From the NCBI GenBank assembly GCA_009760855.2, contig WPIO01000058.1, positions 535,001-599,000 of the forward strand: 64,000 nucleotides of DNA, read 5' to 3'. Position numbers and translations under genes: made by a program. Positions 45,601 to 55,857 of this stretch are shown here, in pieces (positions within the stretch are counted from its first letter, which is position 1; every line of letters begins with the position of its first letter). Below the pieces are notes generated by a model that ran no database searches, was not told where the DNA came from, and saw only the letters and a program-made list of their open reading frames with translations. This stretch comes from Cristatella mucedo (taxonomy: Eukaryota > Bryozoa > Phylactolaemata > Cristatellidae).

Positions 45601-48600
45601 GATGCCCGCATAGCTCCAACTCGTCCAGTTGTTTGATGGAGACTTGCAGGCCTTTTATCTCACTATTCTGATTGACTGCAGCTTCACAGCCCAGTCCCTG
45701 GCAATAGGTAATCGGACCATGGCGACACCTCTTAATGCAAACGATTGCAGTGCGCACACTCATTATGTCAGCTTAGAGGTTCGTCACGTGGTCTTCAGAT
45801 CAACACGTCGCTCGTTTGGCAAGCTGGTCTTGACCTGAACGAAGTGGCTCATGAGAGTCAGCTGCTTCTTCTTGCTAGCTTCGCGTGTCTCATTAATAAT
45901 GCAGTAATAAGCATCGCCTTGCCCGTCATCGAGATACTTACGAGAGAGCTGAGCATGCGCGTTTCAATGATGTCCCTCTGAATGGAGCTGGTTGCCATGG
46001 CTTTTCCGTACCTTCTCGAGGGCCTCAGCGGCACACTTCACGTCCCGCTTGCACCTACATAAGCGTCAAGTATAGTTTGCTTGATCGGTCAACACTTAAC
46101 AGCCAGTTGTTAACGGGTCCGAACCTCGCGAGGAAGGGAAAGGGAAGCTTAGGAAGTAATCAATGTTCTCAGCGATTAAGGAACATTTCATCCACGTATA
46201 CGTCTGAAACACGAATGGTTGTGGGCGGTGGGCTTTTTCTATATACATTTCCGGCTAGGGTATAAGCCGTCATCCGAATCACGAGATGGTGGTAGGAACC
46301 AACCACGAAGCAAATACGAATGACGGATCTAAGCAATGTTGATGCTGTAAGTAAAAATGGCAGGTTTCGACTCCGGATCTTGATCGATCTGAAAAGCCTC
46401 CTTTTTAACCGGGCAAGAGGCGGGGTATCACATTGAAATTGCTCTACTAATGCAGCCAATGAAGCTGGACGCGGTTCAAAGCTTTGCTCTACTTATACAG
46501 TACTTTTAGGTTGGGGCTGGCGTATTGCAGGTTAAATATTGGCAGCAGAGGAATAATCTTCAGTCGAAGATTTTGGGAAGATCAAAAGAATCACACTTTG
46601 AGGACATGATAATAATAATGATAATAAAAAAAATAATACTGTTAAAACATGTGTATCGCGCTCTCAGAGAACTTAATCTCTTCCTAGCACCTTTACATGG
46701 GATGTTTAGGAAAGCTTGTGAACATGGTTTGTAGGAGCATGCACAGTGTGAACACGTGTAAGCTAAAAACGACGACCAACAGCAACCCAGCAAGTTCTGT
46801 GAGGAACAGCTGGGTTTTTAGCTTATTGTAAATCACGTCAAGTTAGAGATGTCAATTGAAAGTGAATTCGAGGCTTTAGGAGCATCCAAACTAAAGCGTT
46901 TGAGACTGGTTCAAGGCACAGCTAAGAGATTTGAATCAGAAGAGGGGGTGCCTTACCATACTTGTGCTGATTAGGAAGTAGTAGTTAGGTCGGGTAGCTT
47001 AGAGAAACAGAATAAAGGAACCTAGAGGTATATGAAAAAACTTCGAATTGATACGCTACTCGATTAGGAACCAGTGCAGGTCGACAAGAAGTGGCCTCAT
47101 GCGACAATTTCGACATTCGTGAGACACCCCTAGTTGTTGAGTTTTGCACCAGCTATAAGCAACATAGTGCACAGGCCGGACGACCTCCCAAGTAATAATA
47201 TTAACAATATTACTGATACATTTGTAAAGAACCTCGGAGAACTTAGTATGTTTTAAGTACTTTACATATCAGTTGCATAAGTAAAGACTGGATGTAAAAA
47301 ATGCAAAAATTTTTTTTGGTAAGGTATACTTGTCTAAGCACGCCCAAATTTTAGCAATGTCAAGCAGCTGAAGGTAGCCAGACTTGACTGTGTGTAGAGC
47401 TGATGTAGTCGTCTAGTGAAAGATCTCTTTGGAATAAGACAGCTAGATTTCGTGTACATGCTACAAGAGTTTGCCAAGTTAAGTAAGAGCGTCAGATTTT
47501 CAAGTTTCCAAGTAAGGTTTGGAGTGTTCATAACTTGATTGTATCCTCAGTTGAGGTTTCTTACTTTCCGAGTGGGAACGTCAACAATGCCTGCAGGAAG
47601 GGAGTCCCTTTAGTGGTCTCGATGGCGCTGCTGTTGCTGATGATGACTATTCCATCGCCAGAAGGGGATGGTGTGACGTACGGTGCTATAACAATTCGAC
47701 TGTGGCAACTTCCCCTCAGATTCAAACGTCGCTTGTTGCTTGCAGCGCATGCCCATAGCATGCCATACTTATGCCGGACAAGCAGGTGTACCGCCGCTCA
47801 AGAAATGAGCGTCCGCTTACTTCATGGGAAGAATGCCAGCATCGAATATCCATTTCCGCTGAACCCGAGTAGCCTGCCGTATTTCGGGTGGGAGGTACTG
47901 AGGGTAGCCCCTAGGTATTGAGTGTGAGTGGAGAGCGACCATGCAAATGGGAAGTGGGCATAGTGTTTGTATCGCCAGGGAATATGCAGGTGTTGGATGC
48001 TTATGCTGTCTTTCCGAGACCACTGCTACACAGTCTCCCAATGGAGTCTCTGACTGGGATGACGGACGATATCGGACGTTGTGCTTTTCGAAGCTCTCCC
48101 CCACGGTATTAGGGGGTGTACACATGTTGGTATGCGGTTGTGGCCTGCAGCCCACATGACTAGTGAGGCATCTTACCACTGCCCCCTGCTTACGGCTGAG
48201 CCACTCCGTCCTTGGCGCTCGCTGCCCGTCACTAAGGGCGTGAGTTAAACACTAACTCACACAGACTTACCGGTAGCCATGGCTAGACAAACGTGCTATT
48301 CTGATCGGTTTCAAGAGCCATCAACCGCAGGTCAGTTTAGTTCAGCCGATCAAATTTTATGTTACATAGCATGCTTCATCGGCACTACTTCCTATTACAA
48401 ATTGACTTCGCTAGTGCTGCTGCTAAGCAATATTGCACGAGCTCGTTTGGCCCAGTGGTTAAGGTGCTCGCCCAGACCAAGGTCTGGCTGAGGTCATGGT
48501 CTTGAGCCCCACGGCATTTGTGATGCGCCTGAATAGAGATTAAGTTCTCTTAGGGTGCTATACAAATGAATTATATATATATTTTTTAAGTTAGGCACAC

Positions 48601-51600
48601 ACGTAAGCTACTTTGCCCATATTCTCAGCCCTTTCAGTTTCATTCGGTCAGTCGCTTGTCTAAGCAGCGACAGTGAAGACATCGCTGCAATGCAAGGTTA
48701 GGGATGATGGCGATGGGCATGAGCTGCAGCAAATTACCCAGCAAAGCCTGCACCGGTGGATCAGAAGGTCTCATTAAGAGAGTCACTTGAAGCCACGGAC
48801 ACGCGCACGAAGCTGCCATCGTCAAACCTGTATGCAACGAGCTTATGGTTCGTGACTAAAACAAGCTTAGATAGCAGCATTTACTACGTTCGCATGCAAT
48901 ATTGATGCAAGAACAAGCACGAGAATTATCTAGCGGCTATGAAAAATACACATACTGTGGCTCGCGTTTCTTTAAACCTTCAGAAAAGCAAGGACCTCAA
49001 ACAATGCCACTCGATGTTGTCTGTGAGATTAGAGTTAACGGCTCCAAGTCTATTCCGTTCACACGCCCCACGTACTCACGTTTTTATTAGATGCAGCTAC
49101 TTGATTGAACGGCCCCAGAGTATGAGAACAAGCAGGTGAGAAGCACCAACGAGAAAACGCTTTTCGTAGCCAATCCAAGTGACGACCAATCAGACTGTAG
49201 CCGTGTGCGAATCGTCTACAAAAAAATATCAATCCCTATAATCAGCTATGTTAGTTAGTTAGCAAGTCTGTCACAGTCACTGAAGTCTTGCCTGCATTTC
49301 GCTCACTGCCGTATTTATAGTACTGCTACTAAGGTACTGCAATGATGAGTATTGTGTCAAAAAGGGGGTGGAATGGTGATTTGCTAATTGAAATACGTAA
49401 TTGCCACATGCAATCCTATTGATAAAATTGAACGTGCCTTGCTGCGCCAGGCATGATAAGTGAAGGATATGCATAAGTAGAATCTGCCCGTGAATCTTCA
49501 CTAGGGCTTACTATAGAGCTTATATCAATTTAAAGATAGACAGCATATCTGTGCGTTCCATGAACACAACTCAATATTGATTTTCTGTCCGGTGCTGACC
49601 AACGAATGTCATGCAATTCGATACTTGTTCGTTTTGTATGGATATTATTTACTATAATTTTGAAATGCGATTTAATTTTTTCTCCTATACAGATTTTGTC
49701 TATCAACTAAGAACTCTAAGTTTGGCATTCAGTGGGGTGGTCTCACCAGCTAGGTCAGCGGACACTCGGGCCGCTTTCAGAAGCAAATTATGAGCATCCT
49801 GTAGTTTTTTTAAGTGTGCAAACTCGTGTATACCCTATATATAACGATATACATTCACCTCTCATCCGCCCGAGAGGGGATACCCCTGCTCGGGAAAAAC
49901 GAGCAAGCGGCCGCTGCGCGCTCTATGAGCCAGACGATGCTCCCAGTTCATTCCTCTACTCTCCAACAGACATTCCACATGGCTACGGCCGTGGCGGGCC
50001 TCGTCAAGATGGCCGTAATAGCGCTGCTCGTTAGCCACTGGAGCGCCTGCATACAGTTCTTCGTGCCAGCGATGATGGATTTCCCCGACGACTCGTGGGT
50101 TGTATGCACTAACGTGAAGGTAGGGTGAACGCCTCTCTCTCTCTCTCTCTCTCTCTGCTTCTTTTTCTTCCCCCTCGCGCGCACAGGCAGCGCTGACAGC
50201 TGTCAGGTGCCCCACCACGTCCCGTCTCGACCTCTCTGTGCTCTCATCGCCGTTCGCCTCCTGCAGGACGCCTTCTGGTTTGATCAGTATACGAACGCGT
50301 GGTTCAAGTCGTTGTCGCACGAGCTCGGCATCGGCTACGGCCAGTGTGCAGCGCTGAACATGCCCGAGATCTGGGTGTCCATATTGAGCATGTTCATAGC
50401 GTCCACCACGTGGCTCATACTCGGCGCTCACACTATCGACATCATGTACGGAGTGAACACGTCGAGAAACCTGTTCGACGCGCACGTACGTTGCGCGCGC
50501 GCTCGAGGATGACCTACCAAGCGCGGCGGGGCAGCTCCTTCAGCGTGGCGAGCCCATTTTCTCTCATCTGAGCACTTTTCACATGCCGCGCTTGCCCGGC
50601 TTGCGTGCCGGCGTGACCGTCGACTGAGCCGGTCTCTGATGCCGCCGCTTGCGTAGGAGATCGCAGTGGCGAGGCGTGCTCGGTCTGCACCCAACTGGCT
50701 GTGAGCCCTTTTTTTAAACAGCGATCAGGGCACTAAGAATAATCGGGAAAAAGAGCTGCGAACTGGCACTGCGTAAGAAATTGAATGTCACGAATGCCTA
50801 GAAATGCAGGGGGCCTGGTTTTGTTTTGTTACTAGTGAGCCTTTGCTAGGGCACTATAGAGATATGCATATTTACTGTACTGTATCGCAGTCGCAGCACT
50901 GATACGCACGCCGCGTCGCGCAGGAAAAATTTACGCGTCCATGCGATGAAGCCACGACGACTTATTTTCGCCCAGCAGCGCAAGTGGCCGGACCAAGCGG
51001 GACTGCACTCCGCGCGCGCGGCGGGTTATGGCTCTCGCAACTCCTTTGAACCTTGACCCATAAATACTTTGTAATGTATCTCCATCTGTAACTTCACAAA
51101 GTCATAAAGACCACGTGGGTGGTACGCATGAGAGTTTTGTATAGCGCACTCACAGCCTAAGCGGCTTTCGGTACGCATTCGGTACCCAAGAGACTTCGTC
51201 TCACGCAACAAAAAAAGAGAAAGTGGCAAGCATAGCAGAATCATGAGAGCAGTTGAGGTAGCGAGAAGCATGGAAGTAGCTGCTAAGGACCGCTGAAAAG
51301 GATGAGCCATAGTCGGCAGTAGGAGAGTAGTTGTCGTTGCGTAAGAATTGTGAAAGCGAGTTCCACAGTCAAGGACCTGCAGAGCTAAAGCTTCTTTCGC
51401 CAGCGGTCTTTAAGCGGAGGAATGGGACAGCTAATTTATTGTCCACACAGGACCTGAGGGTGCGAACAGGCTGAAACTGATGCAGCAGTTCAGCTAGGTA
51501 CGAAGGAGCCAAGCCGTTGCGGGCCTTGTCGGTCAGCGTAAGGACTTTGCTCTGTATCCGTTGCTCAACCGGCATCCCTCATTTCGCGGAGCCGGCTGTT

Positions 51601-54600
51601 AATATACATCAAAGGGAAGGCCGTACGCAGACATCGAGGCCTATAGTGCGCAGGCTCGCAGGCTGCAAGGGGACAATTGAAGGCAGCAGCCTAAATCGAA
51701 GGGCCCTAAGCCATCCAAAGCGTTAAATGCAAAGTACGAACAACAAACGACGATCGGCGGCGCCGCGGCGGCAGTAACGCTTATTGAAGGCGGCGAGGCG
51801 GCGCTTCGCACAGGCAGCGTTAAAGGCGGCCGAGTGCGAGTCGCTGGCGTTCAGAGGTGGACCGAAATGAATTCCTCGCTACGCTGAAGCCACGAAGTCA
51901 CGAGCGAGGGGTGTTAAAATCTGGGCTCCCTCGAACGGGAGCGCCGGTGCAATAGCGACAACGGATGCGTTCGAAAAGCTTTCTAGGGCAGTAGCGAGTA
52001 TCGAGTGGCAGCACTCGGACCGTATGCAGAAGAGGAAATCGGAAGGCGCAAGACCGTGATATTGACTGCGGGTGGCAAGAAACCGCGCGAAGCCATTTAA
52101 AGATATCGAAGTCGTATTATTTCAGTCGAGATAAAAGTTATGCGATCGCGTGAAACTTGGATCAAGCCAACGCCCCTTGAGAAAAATGTTTGAGATCTAT
52201 ATCTAATTAGTGACTGCGGCAAATGCTGCATAAGGCTACTGAGATTTTTGAAAAGCATGTGTGGCTAGCTTTCTGAGCGACCAACCTCACGCTGCCATTC
52301 TACAATTTTAGATGCAGGAAGTTCATGAGTACGTGGTCGCCATGAATTTTCCTATGAGCCTTCGCGAGAAAATTTACAGCTACTACGACAGCAGGTACGG
52401 CCAGAAGATGCTCAACGAAGAAAAGATATTTAGCGAGCTGTCCGATTCTCTGAAGCAGGTACGGAAATAACCCGACGGCGAACACCGGCGAATGGTACGC
52501 TCTGTGCTTAAGCTGCCGTCCATGAAGAAACCACATTCTTCTACTGTACCACATTCCATCGATACATTTAGCAAGAGAATGTTGCGAAATTTAAAATTGC
52601 CAGTTTAAAAATATTTTGAAACTATTTTTATAGATTGCTTAGTCTTACAGTAATTATACAATTAGTGCAGTGTATCACACCATACAATATTGAAATTCTT
52701 TTCTTGGCAATTTTCTTCAGATTTTTAAAGAAAGCAATAAACCGGATCAGGAATAACAAAATGTACCCATGCAGCAGGCATGAGAACATAAAGAAAGATT
52801 TAGGTAAAATTATTTTATGCTGAGAGAAATCCGATAGTTCACCAGTTTCACTTTAAACATGGTGAAGACAGGAGTCACCATGACATAAGTGGTAGAGAGT
52901 TTCAGCCTTTTGTTCCATTGGACCTAAATTTGCCATCTCACAAGGATTTTGACGTTGGGCAGAGGCAACGCAGCCCGAGAGCCGGTTCGACGGAGCAACA
53001 ATCATGAGCAAGTGTCCGATGCAAGTAAGCCGAAGAAAATCAATGAAGTGCTTTTGGTATGAGTAAAATTATCTTGAAATCTATGCTGCTTGATTGTGAG
53101 TCAGTGCACGTCAGCGAGAATAGGTGCAATGCGGCACTTGTGGTTTTCACCACAGAAAAGCCTCGCTTGCAACATCTATAAATGGCTTAACGAACATGAA
53201 TGAATGCCTGTAAGAAGCGATTCCGAAGGCAGGAAGTATAAAATGCTATCATTTGCTGTCTTGCTCTCACCAGCGTGTCTTTATTATTGTTATCAAATTC
53301 GACCATTAGGTAAGTACGTAATTTCATTGGTCTAATTTGTAGCTTAAGCAACTGGATAGTGTTGCGGATAATTAAGAATAAAATATGGACATCTGCAGAG
53401 CAGTGAACTTATCAATATGAAATCCCGACCCAAAGAATTTACTCTTAAATCGGCGTTAAAAAATCAATATTTCTCATTCATTAATTCAGTCACATAGCGA
53501 GGTGGTTTGTGTTGAGCACAAATTAGCGATCTTGCAGGCCCTAGGCTCATGCTATGTGATGCCGTCATGCCTTAACTATATTGCTATACAATTCAATACC
53601 TGTTCACTGTAAAGAAGAAACGTGTGGCTATAAAAAGGTAATTTTGTGCAACGATCTGTGATGCAGTTGCGTGAAAACCACCAATTGCAAGCAATCTGGA
53701 TGTATTTTTATGCCATCATGCATTTTCATACTTTCATCAACCAGCATGCCCAAATTTCTTTTTTATGAATAATTGTATACCGTTCCGGTACTAACTAGAA
53801 TAATAGGAATAATAAATTTGTATATCGCCCTCAGAGATCTGAATATCTTTCGAGGCAGTTTCACAGATTCTGCATGCAGCTAAGTAGTGCTAATATTGTT
53901 CAACTATTAATAGTCTATCTGAAGATGTCTGCGATACCCCGATCGAGCTTCAGTAGGCAGTTATTTATTGTAGTCATCATATTGCTTTAAGAATTTCGAT
54001 TTCAAGAAACCCAAATTCATGTCAAAATGCTAGTTTCCTTCATTGCCGCCTATTCATTTTAAATAGAACGGCTAGCCCAATCCTGTCATCGGTTCATATT
54101 TGTATGATACCTTAGTGCATATTTTAATATTGGCCTCTGAGATTTTGTACTCGGCACATAGACGAGTGCGTAATATATTTAACTCACCGTCGAAAGTTCA
54201 TGTTGCCAGCGCGGCTGGCGTGCGTTGCAGTGCCATTTTTTGCGGCTGCTTAAGCCAACGTGCAGGAAGCGATGTGAAAGCTGCAACTACTACTCTTGCA
54301 TGTTTTTCGAGGTGCTACTTTTTTATTTGACAATTTTTCGTCTTGGCTTCTATTTTCCTTCAATGTGCTGTGTCGTTTAGTTGACAGAGTCAAGAAAAAG
54401 CTGTCTGCCATCAGCTTCGTAGGGTAAGCCCCTCAGTCAGAGGAACTCTGAGGAACGCCGAGGAACTCTGAAGCAAGCGCTCTCTTCAACGGTCACCAAG
54501 CGCTCTTGCCGCTTTGGATTGGAGATAGTCTTCGTCCAGTCTTCCATAAGGCTTAGACCCATCCCCTCTGTCTGTCTAGGTATCTGATTCACCAAAGATA

Positions 54601-55857
54601 GAAGAAGCACGACGGTGGCAAGATGGGCCATACAAACGCAGCTTAACGAGCAAAAGTGTTGATTAGGCTTTTGACGCACGCGGCCATCTGTGCATGCGAG
54701 TTCAACGATAAAGCGCGAGTAGCCTTCGGTCGGATGCAATTAATGGCCGCAAAATAAACAGGAATCGCGGAGCGTTCGGATGTCCACTAGAAAACTGTAG
54801 TCTTTCCTCAGATCTATAACCGAGATATTTCCTGCGATTTCTCTCTAAGAAAAAAGCCGAGTACGTGAAACTTTGATCGCAAGTGTCGACCATTCTTCGT
54901 AGGCCAGAACTGACCGCGTTTGAGCTATCTTAAAGATCAGCTTACCGTGTTTGTGCCGATCTCACCACTGCTATATCTGATGAGCCGAGTTTGCTACTGT
55001 TTCCTGATGAGATTATGACAGATTGATCCCGAAGTTGGACTTTGATTCAGGACATTAATCGCCACAACTCAAAGGAACTTATACAGAAGACACCGCTACT
55101 GGCTGGATCGAGTAGCAGTTTTGTTAACGACGTCGTCTCCGCATTGAAGCCGCTTCTCTTTATGCCAGGCGATAACATTTACACAGTAAACAAAAGAGGA
55201 GAAGAAATGTACCTGCTTCAGGAGGGTAATTACCTGCACGCTCTGCTATGGTGCAACGTGACGACTTCTTCGTACCAACCAATCAGCAGGGCAACCGCTA
55301 CTGGCGAATACACCGCTCTTCAAAGAAGAAAAATACCTAATAATGTCCGTTCAATATCTGTAGGTGTGGTGGAAATACTAAACGCGAGAGGCAAGTCAAT
55401 TACGAAGCTCCTAGGAGGATCATTTTTTGGTGGTAAGTGTCCAATCGTTTCTAATTGTATGCTGCGACTGAACTTCTGAACCGTGCCGTTTACATTTTGC
55501 GAATAAAATATAATCAGGTAAAAGGTATGTGGTAGCCATCGTTTTATTTTTTGTTTTACAGAGTTATCTTTGCTCACAAATGGTTATCGCAGCTCTACCG
55601 CTAAAGCAGTCACGTATTGTCACGTCTACGTCCTGTCGAAGGACGACTTTGAGCACATTTTTGCCGACCACCCCGAAATGAGGCGCAGACTCTATCAGAT
55701 CGCACGGCAACGAGCATCTCTATTAGATGGCACTTCGTGCGATGTCATAGCTGAAGACAACAGCATCAAGCTACGCAGCAAGGATCAAGAGAAATCTGAG
55801 ACAGCGCCGCCACAGACAGCTGAGCCACGCGGGGACACCGTCGACGAGCCAGCGTGA
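37754..55857 (+). CDS. HCN: HCN-B: HCN-type cyclic-nucleotide-modulated cation channel, 9 coding exons, 638 aa
   Basis: Joined exons 37754-38205, 38394-38557, 41124-41368, 49970-50119, 50267-50485, 52312-52458, 55051-55225, 55364-55432 and 55562-55857 total 1917 nt (638 codons plus TGA). Every junction is GT-AG and phases fit throughout. Seen: the pre-S1 motif VIHPFSRFR (HCN family: IHPYSDFR), S1 about 152-176, S2 186-206, S3 227-247, S4 with R259, R262, K265, Q268, R271, R274, R277 and R280, S5 about 298-320, filter GIGYG 358-362, S6 374-398, C-linker 411-475 and CNBD about 476-597. Family knowledge: tetrameric plasma-membrane channels opened by hyperpolarisation and tuned by cAMP. E541, R550 and R591 match HCN2 E582, R591 and R632, so cAMP binding is plausible. 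Only about 40 residues follow the C-helix, so the long C-terminal tail of vertebrate HCNs is absent. The start is the first ATG in frame (purine at -3), beside a CpG island. Confidence 0.9.
38394..38557 (+). CDS. HCN: HCN-B exon 2: S1 and S2
   Basis: 164 nt (phase 2 in, phase 1 out), acceptor TTGCAG, donor ACAG|GTAGGC. It encodes S1 (LWNMVMLLVLSSVLVVLPV) and S2 ending in FNTG, matching HCN 'NFRTG'. HCN-A exon 2 has the same length and phases. Confidence 0.92.
38558..39590. other. HCN-B intron 2, first part
   Basis: GC-rich for ~250 bp after exon 2, then ordinary sequence; a serial GGTGACTTG motif near 39510-39550. No coding similarity. Confidence 0.5.
39591..39648. repeat. (CCG)n trinucleotide repeat in HCN-B intron 2
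   Basis: About 19 perfect CCG units in the intron between S2 and S3 exons. GC-rich sequence continues to about 40100. Confidence 0.95.
40395..40580 (-). mobile_element. LINE-B fragment in HCN-B intron 2
   Basis: Reverse complement of the LINE-B segment encoding CERR.CHI..LVADL-like residues (GCAGGTCGGCGACCAGTAGT block). Confidence 0.65.
40709..40796. repeat. 44-bp tandem duplication
   Basis: Two 44-bp units beginning GCGAGCTAGAGAGGTAAACC, differing at one base (cccagcacg against cccggcacg), followed by the start of a third. Located in HCN-B intron 2. Confidence 0.9.
41124..41368 (+). CDS. HCN: HCN-B exon 3: S2-S3 linker, S3, S4 voltage sensor
   Basis: 245 nt, acceptor TTCGCAG, donor GAG|GTAAGG. 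It encodes SKSWFVVDFLSILPIDYI (HCN: LKSWFVVDFISSIPVDYI) and the S4 helix, with basic residues every third position and one glutamine (Q268) where HCNs have serine. Confidence 0.93.
41540..41870. repeat. CA-rich strand-asymmetric low-complexity block
   Basis: Imperfect repeats of CACA/CGCACAC/CATAC type with few G bases on the + strand, just after HCN-B exon 3. Four overlapping ORFs here are composition artefacts. Confidence 0.7.
41871..44224. other. HCN-B intron 3, first part
   Basis: Ordinary AT-rich intron; no repeat family or exon recognised. Confidence 0.5.
44225..44400 (+). mobile_element. SINE-2 copy, forward strand
   Basis: Head GTGAGCCATGATAGCCGAGG with box A TAGCCGAGGAG, box B region GTGGGTTCAAATCTTGCAG, body GCTGCAAGTGGCGGTGGTAG and 3' end GAGGCTGTTAGATTAGCTAA. 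Located in HCN-B intron 3. Confidence 0.78.
44401..46604. other. HCN-B intron 3, middle
   Basis: Contains overlapping ORFs (44633-44968, 45148-45613, 46169-46459) without known motifs or splice-consistent HCN similarity. They may derive from an unrecognised transposon. Confidence 0.35.
46605..47190 (-). mobile_element. LINE-B 3' fragment in HCN-B intron 3
   Basis: AAT-rich start, CTCAGAGAACTTAATCTCTT and CCTAGCACCTTTACA, then 3' UTR and C-terminal codons on the reverse strand (GACCAGTGCAGGTCG-like block near 47080). Confidence 0.75.
47195..47520 (-). mobile_element. Second LINE-B-type 3' fragment
   Basis: AT-rich start, then CCTCGGAGAACTTAGTATGT and TTTAAGTACTTTACA, a diverged form of the terminal hairpin. 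The inner part resembles sequence near 29870. Confidence 0.45.
47521..48438. other. HCN-B intron 3, ORF 47535-47921 and tRNA-like tail
   Basis: A 128-codon ORF of no recognisable family. Near 48200 the reverse strand reads GGAGTGGCTCAGCCGTAAGC, a possible box A, so this could be a third SINE-like element. Confidence 0.3.
48439..48585 (+). mobile_element. SINE-1 copy, forward strand
   Basis: The tRNA-like head has box A TGGCCCAGTGG and a box B-like GGTCTTGAGCCC. The tail GCGCCTGAATAGAGATTAAG, TTCTCTTAGGGTGCTATACA is followed by (AT)n. Located in HCN-B intron 3. Confidence 0.82.
48586..49969. other. HCN-B intron 3, end
   Basis: No exon or repeat recognised before the exon 4 acceptor. Confidence 0.5.
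49970..50119 (+). CDS. HCN: HCN-B exon 4: S4-S5 linker, S5, outer pore turret
   Basis: 150 nt, phase 0 on both sides, acceptor CCAACAG, donor AAG|GTAGGG. It starts TFHM (HCN: IFHMTYDLASAV) and contains VSHWSACIQFFVPAMMDFP, matching HCN 'CHWDGCLQFLVPLLQDFP'. A (CT)n run (50132-50156) follows inside the 147-bp intron. Confidence 0.93.
50132..50156. repeat. (CT)n microsatellite in HCN-B intron 4
   Basis: Run of CT dinucleotides a dozen bases after the exon 4 donor. Confidence 0.95.
50267..50485 (+). CDS. HCN: HCN-B exon 5: pore helix, selectivity filter, S6
   Basis: 219 nt, phase 0 on both sides, acceptor CCTGCAG, donor CAC|GTACGT. It encodes the pore helix (YTNAWFKSLSHELG), the filter GIGYGQ and S6 (VSILSMFIASTTWLILGAHT). 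Vertebrate HCNs have CIGYGAQ; the cysteine is glycine here. Confidence 0.95.
50486..51064. other. HCN-B intron 5, first part
   Basis: GC-rich at first, no repeats recognised. Confidence 0.5.
51065..51580 (-). mobile_element. LINE-A 3' fragment in HCN-B intron 5
   Basis: Reverse-strand match to the last ~170 codons and 3' end of LINE-A (PVEQRIQSKVLTLTDKARNG), broken by frameshifts. The 5' junction is at the codons before PVEQR. Confidence 0.88.
51581..52311. other. HCN-B intron 5, last part
   Basis: GC-rich 51740-52000, then AT-rich to the acceptor. No coding similarity. Confidence 0.5.
52312..52458 (+). CDS. HCN: HCN-B exon 6: post-S6 and C-linker A'-C' helices
   Basis: 147 nt, phase 0 on both sides, acceptor TTTTAG, donor CAG|GTACGG. 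It encodes MQEVHEYVVAMNFPMSLREK and then IYSYYDSRYG, matching HCN '[20 protein letters not shown]' and 'IHDYYEHRYQ'. Confidence 0.92.
53040..53215 (-). mobile_element. LINE-B fragment in HCN-B intron 6
   Basis: Reverse-strand block with CTATGCTGCTTGATTGTGAG and TCAGTGCACGTCAGCG, the same segment as in other LINE-B copies. Confidence 0.55.
53805..53875 (-). mobile_element. LINE-B 3'-tail fragment
   Basis: (AATA)n, then GCCCTCAGAGATCTGAATAT and CTTTCGAGGCAGTTTCACA, the diverged reverse complement of the family end. Confidence 0.55.
53876..55050. other. HCN-B intron 6, last part
   Basis: A reverse-strand 100-codon ORF (54437-54739) has no recognised motif; otherwise unremarkable. Confidence 0.45.
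55051..55225 (+). CDS. HCN: HCN-B exon 7: distal C-linker and first CNBD strands
   Basis: 175 nt, phase 0 in and 1 out, acceptor GATTCAG, donor GAGG|GTAATT. It includes PLL and FMPGDNIYTVNKRGEEMYLL, matching HCN 'FQPGDYIIREG' and 'KKMYFIQHG'. Confidence 0.9.
55364..55432 (+). CDS. HCN: HCN-B exon 8: CNBD core strands
   Basis: 69-nt exon, phase 1 on both sides, acceptor CTGTAG, donor GGTG|GTAAGT. It encodes VVEILNARGKSITKLLGGSF then FG, matching HCN 'KLTDGSYFGE' just before the phosphate-binding cassette. Confidence 0.88.
55562..55857 (+). CDS. HCN: HCN-B exon 9: phosphate-binding cassette, C-helix, short tail, stop
   Basis: 296 nt, acceptor TTTTACAG, ends with TGA. It contains ELSLLTNGYRSSTAKAVTYC (HCN2: [20 protein letters not shown]) and the C-helix MRRRLYQIARQRASLL. 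The ribose glutamate (split codon, residue 541) and both key arginines are present. The acidic tail ends about 40 residues after the C-helix. Confidence 0.92.

Noticed and set aside
49862-50571. 207-codon reverse ORF and 90-codon forward ORF over HCN-B exons 4-5
   Set aside because: Antisense and out-of-frame shadows of the pore exons.
51700-52000. GC-rich stretch in HCN-B intron 5 as an extra promoter
   Set aside because: Short, no supporting motif, and lies within the transcribed gene.
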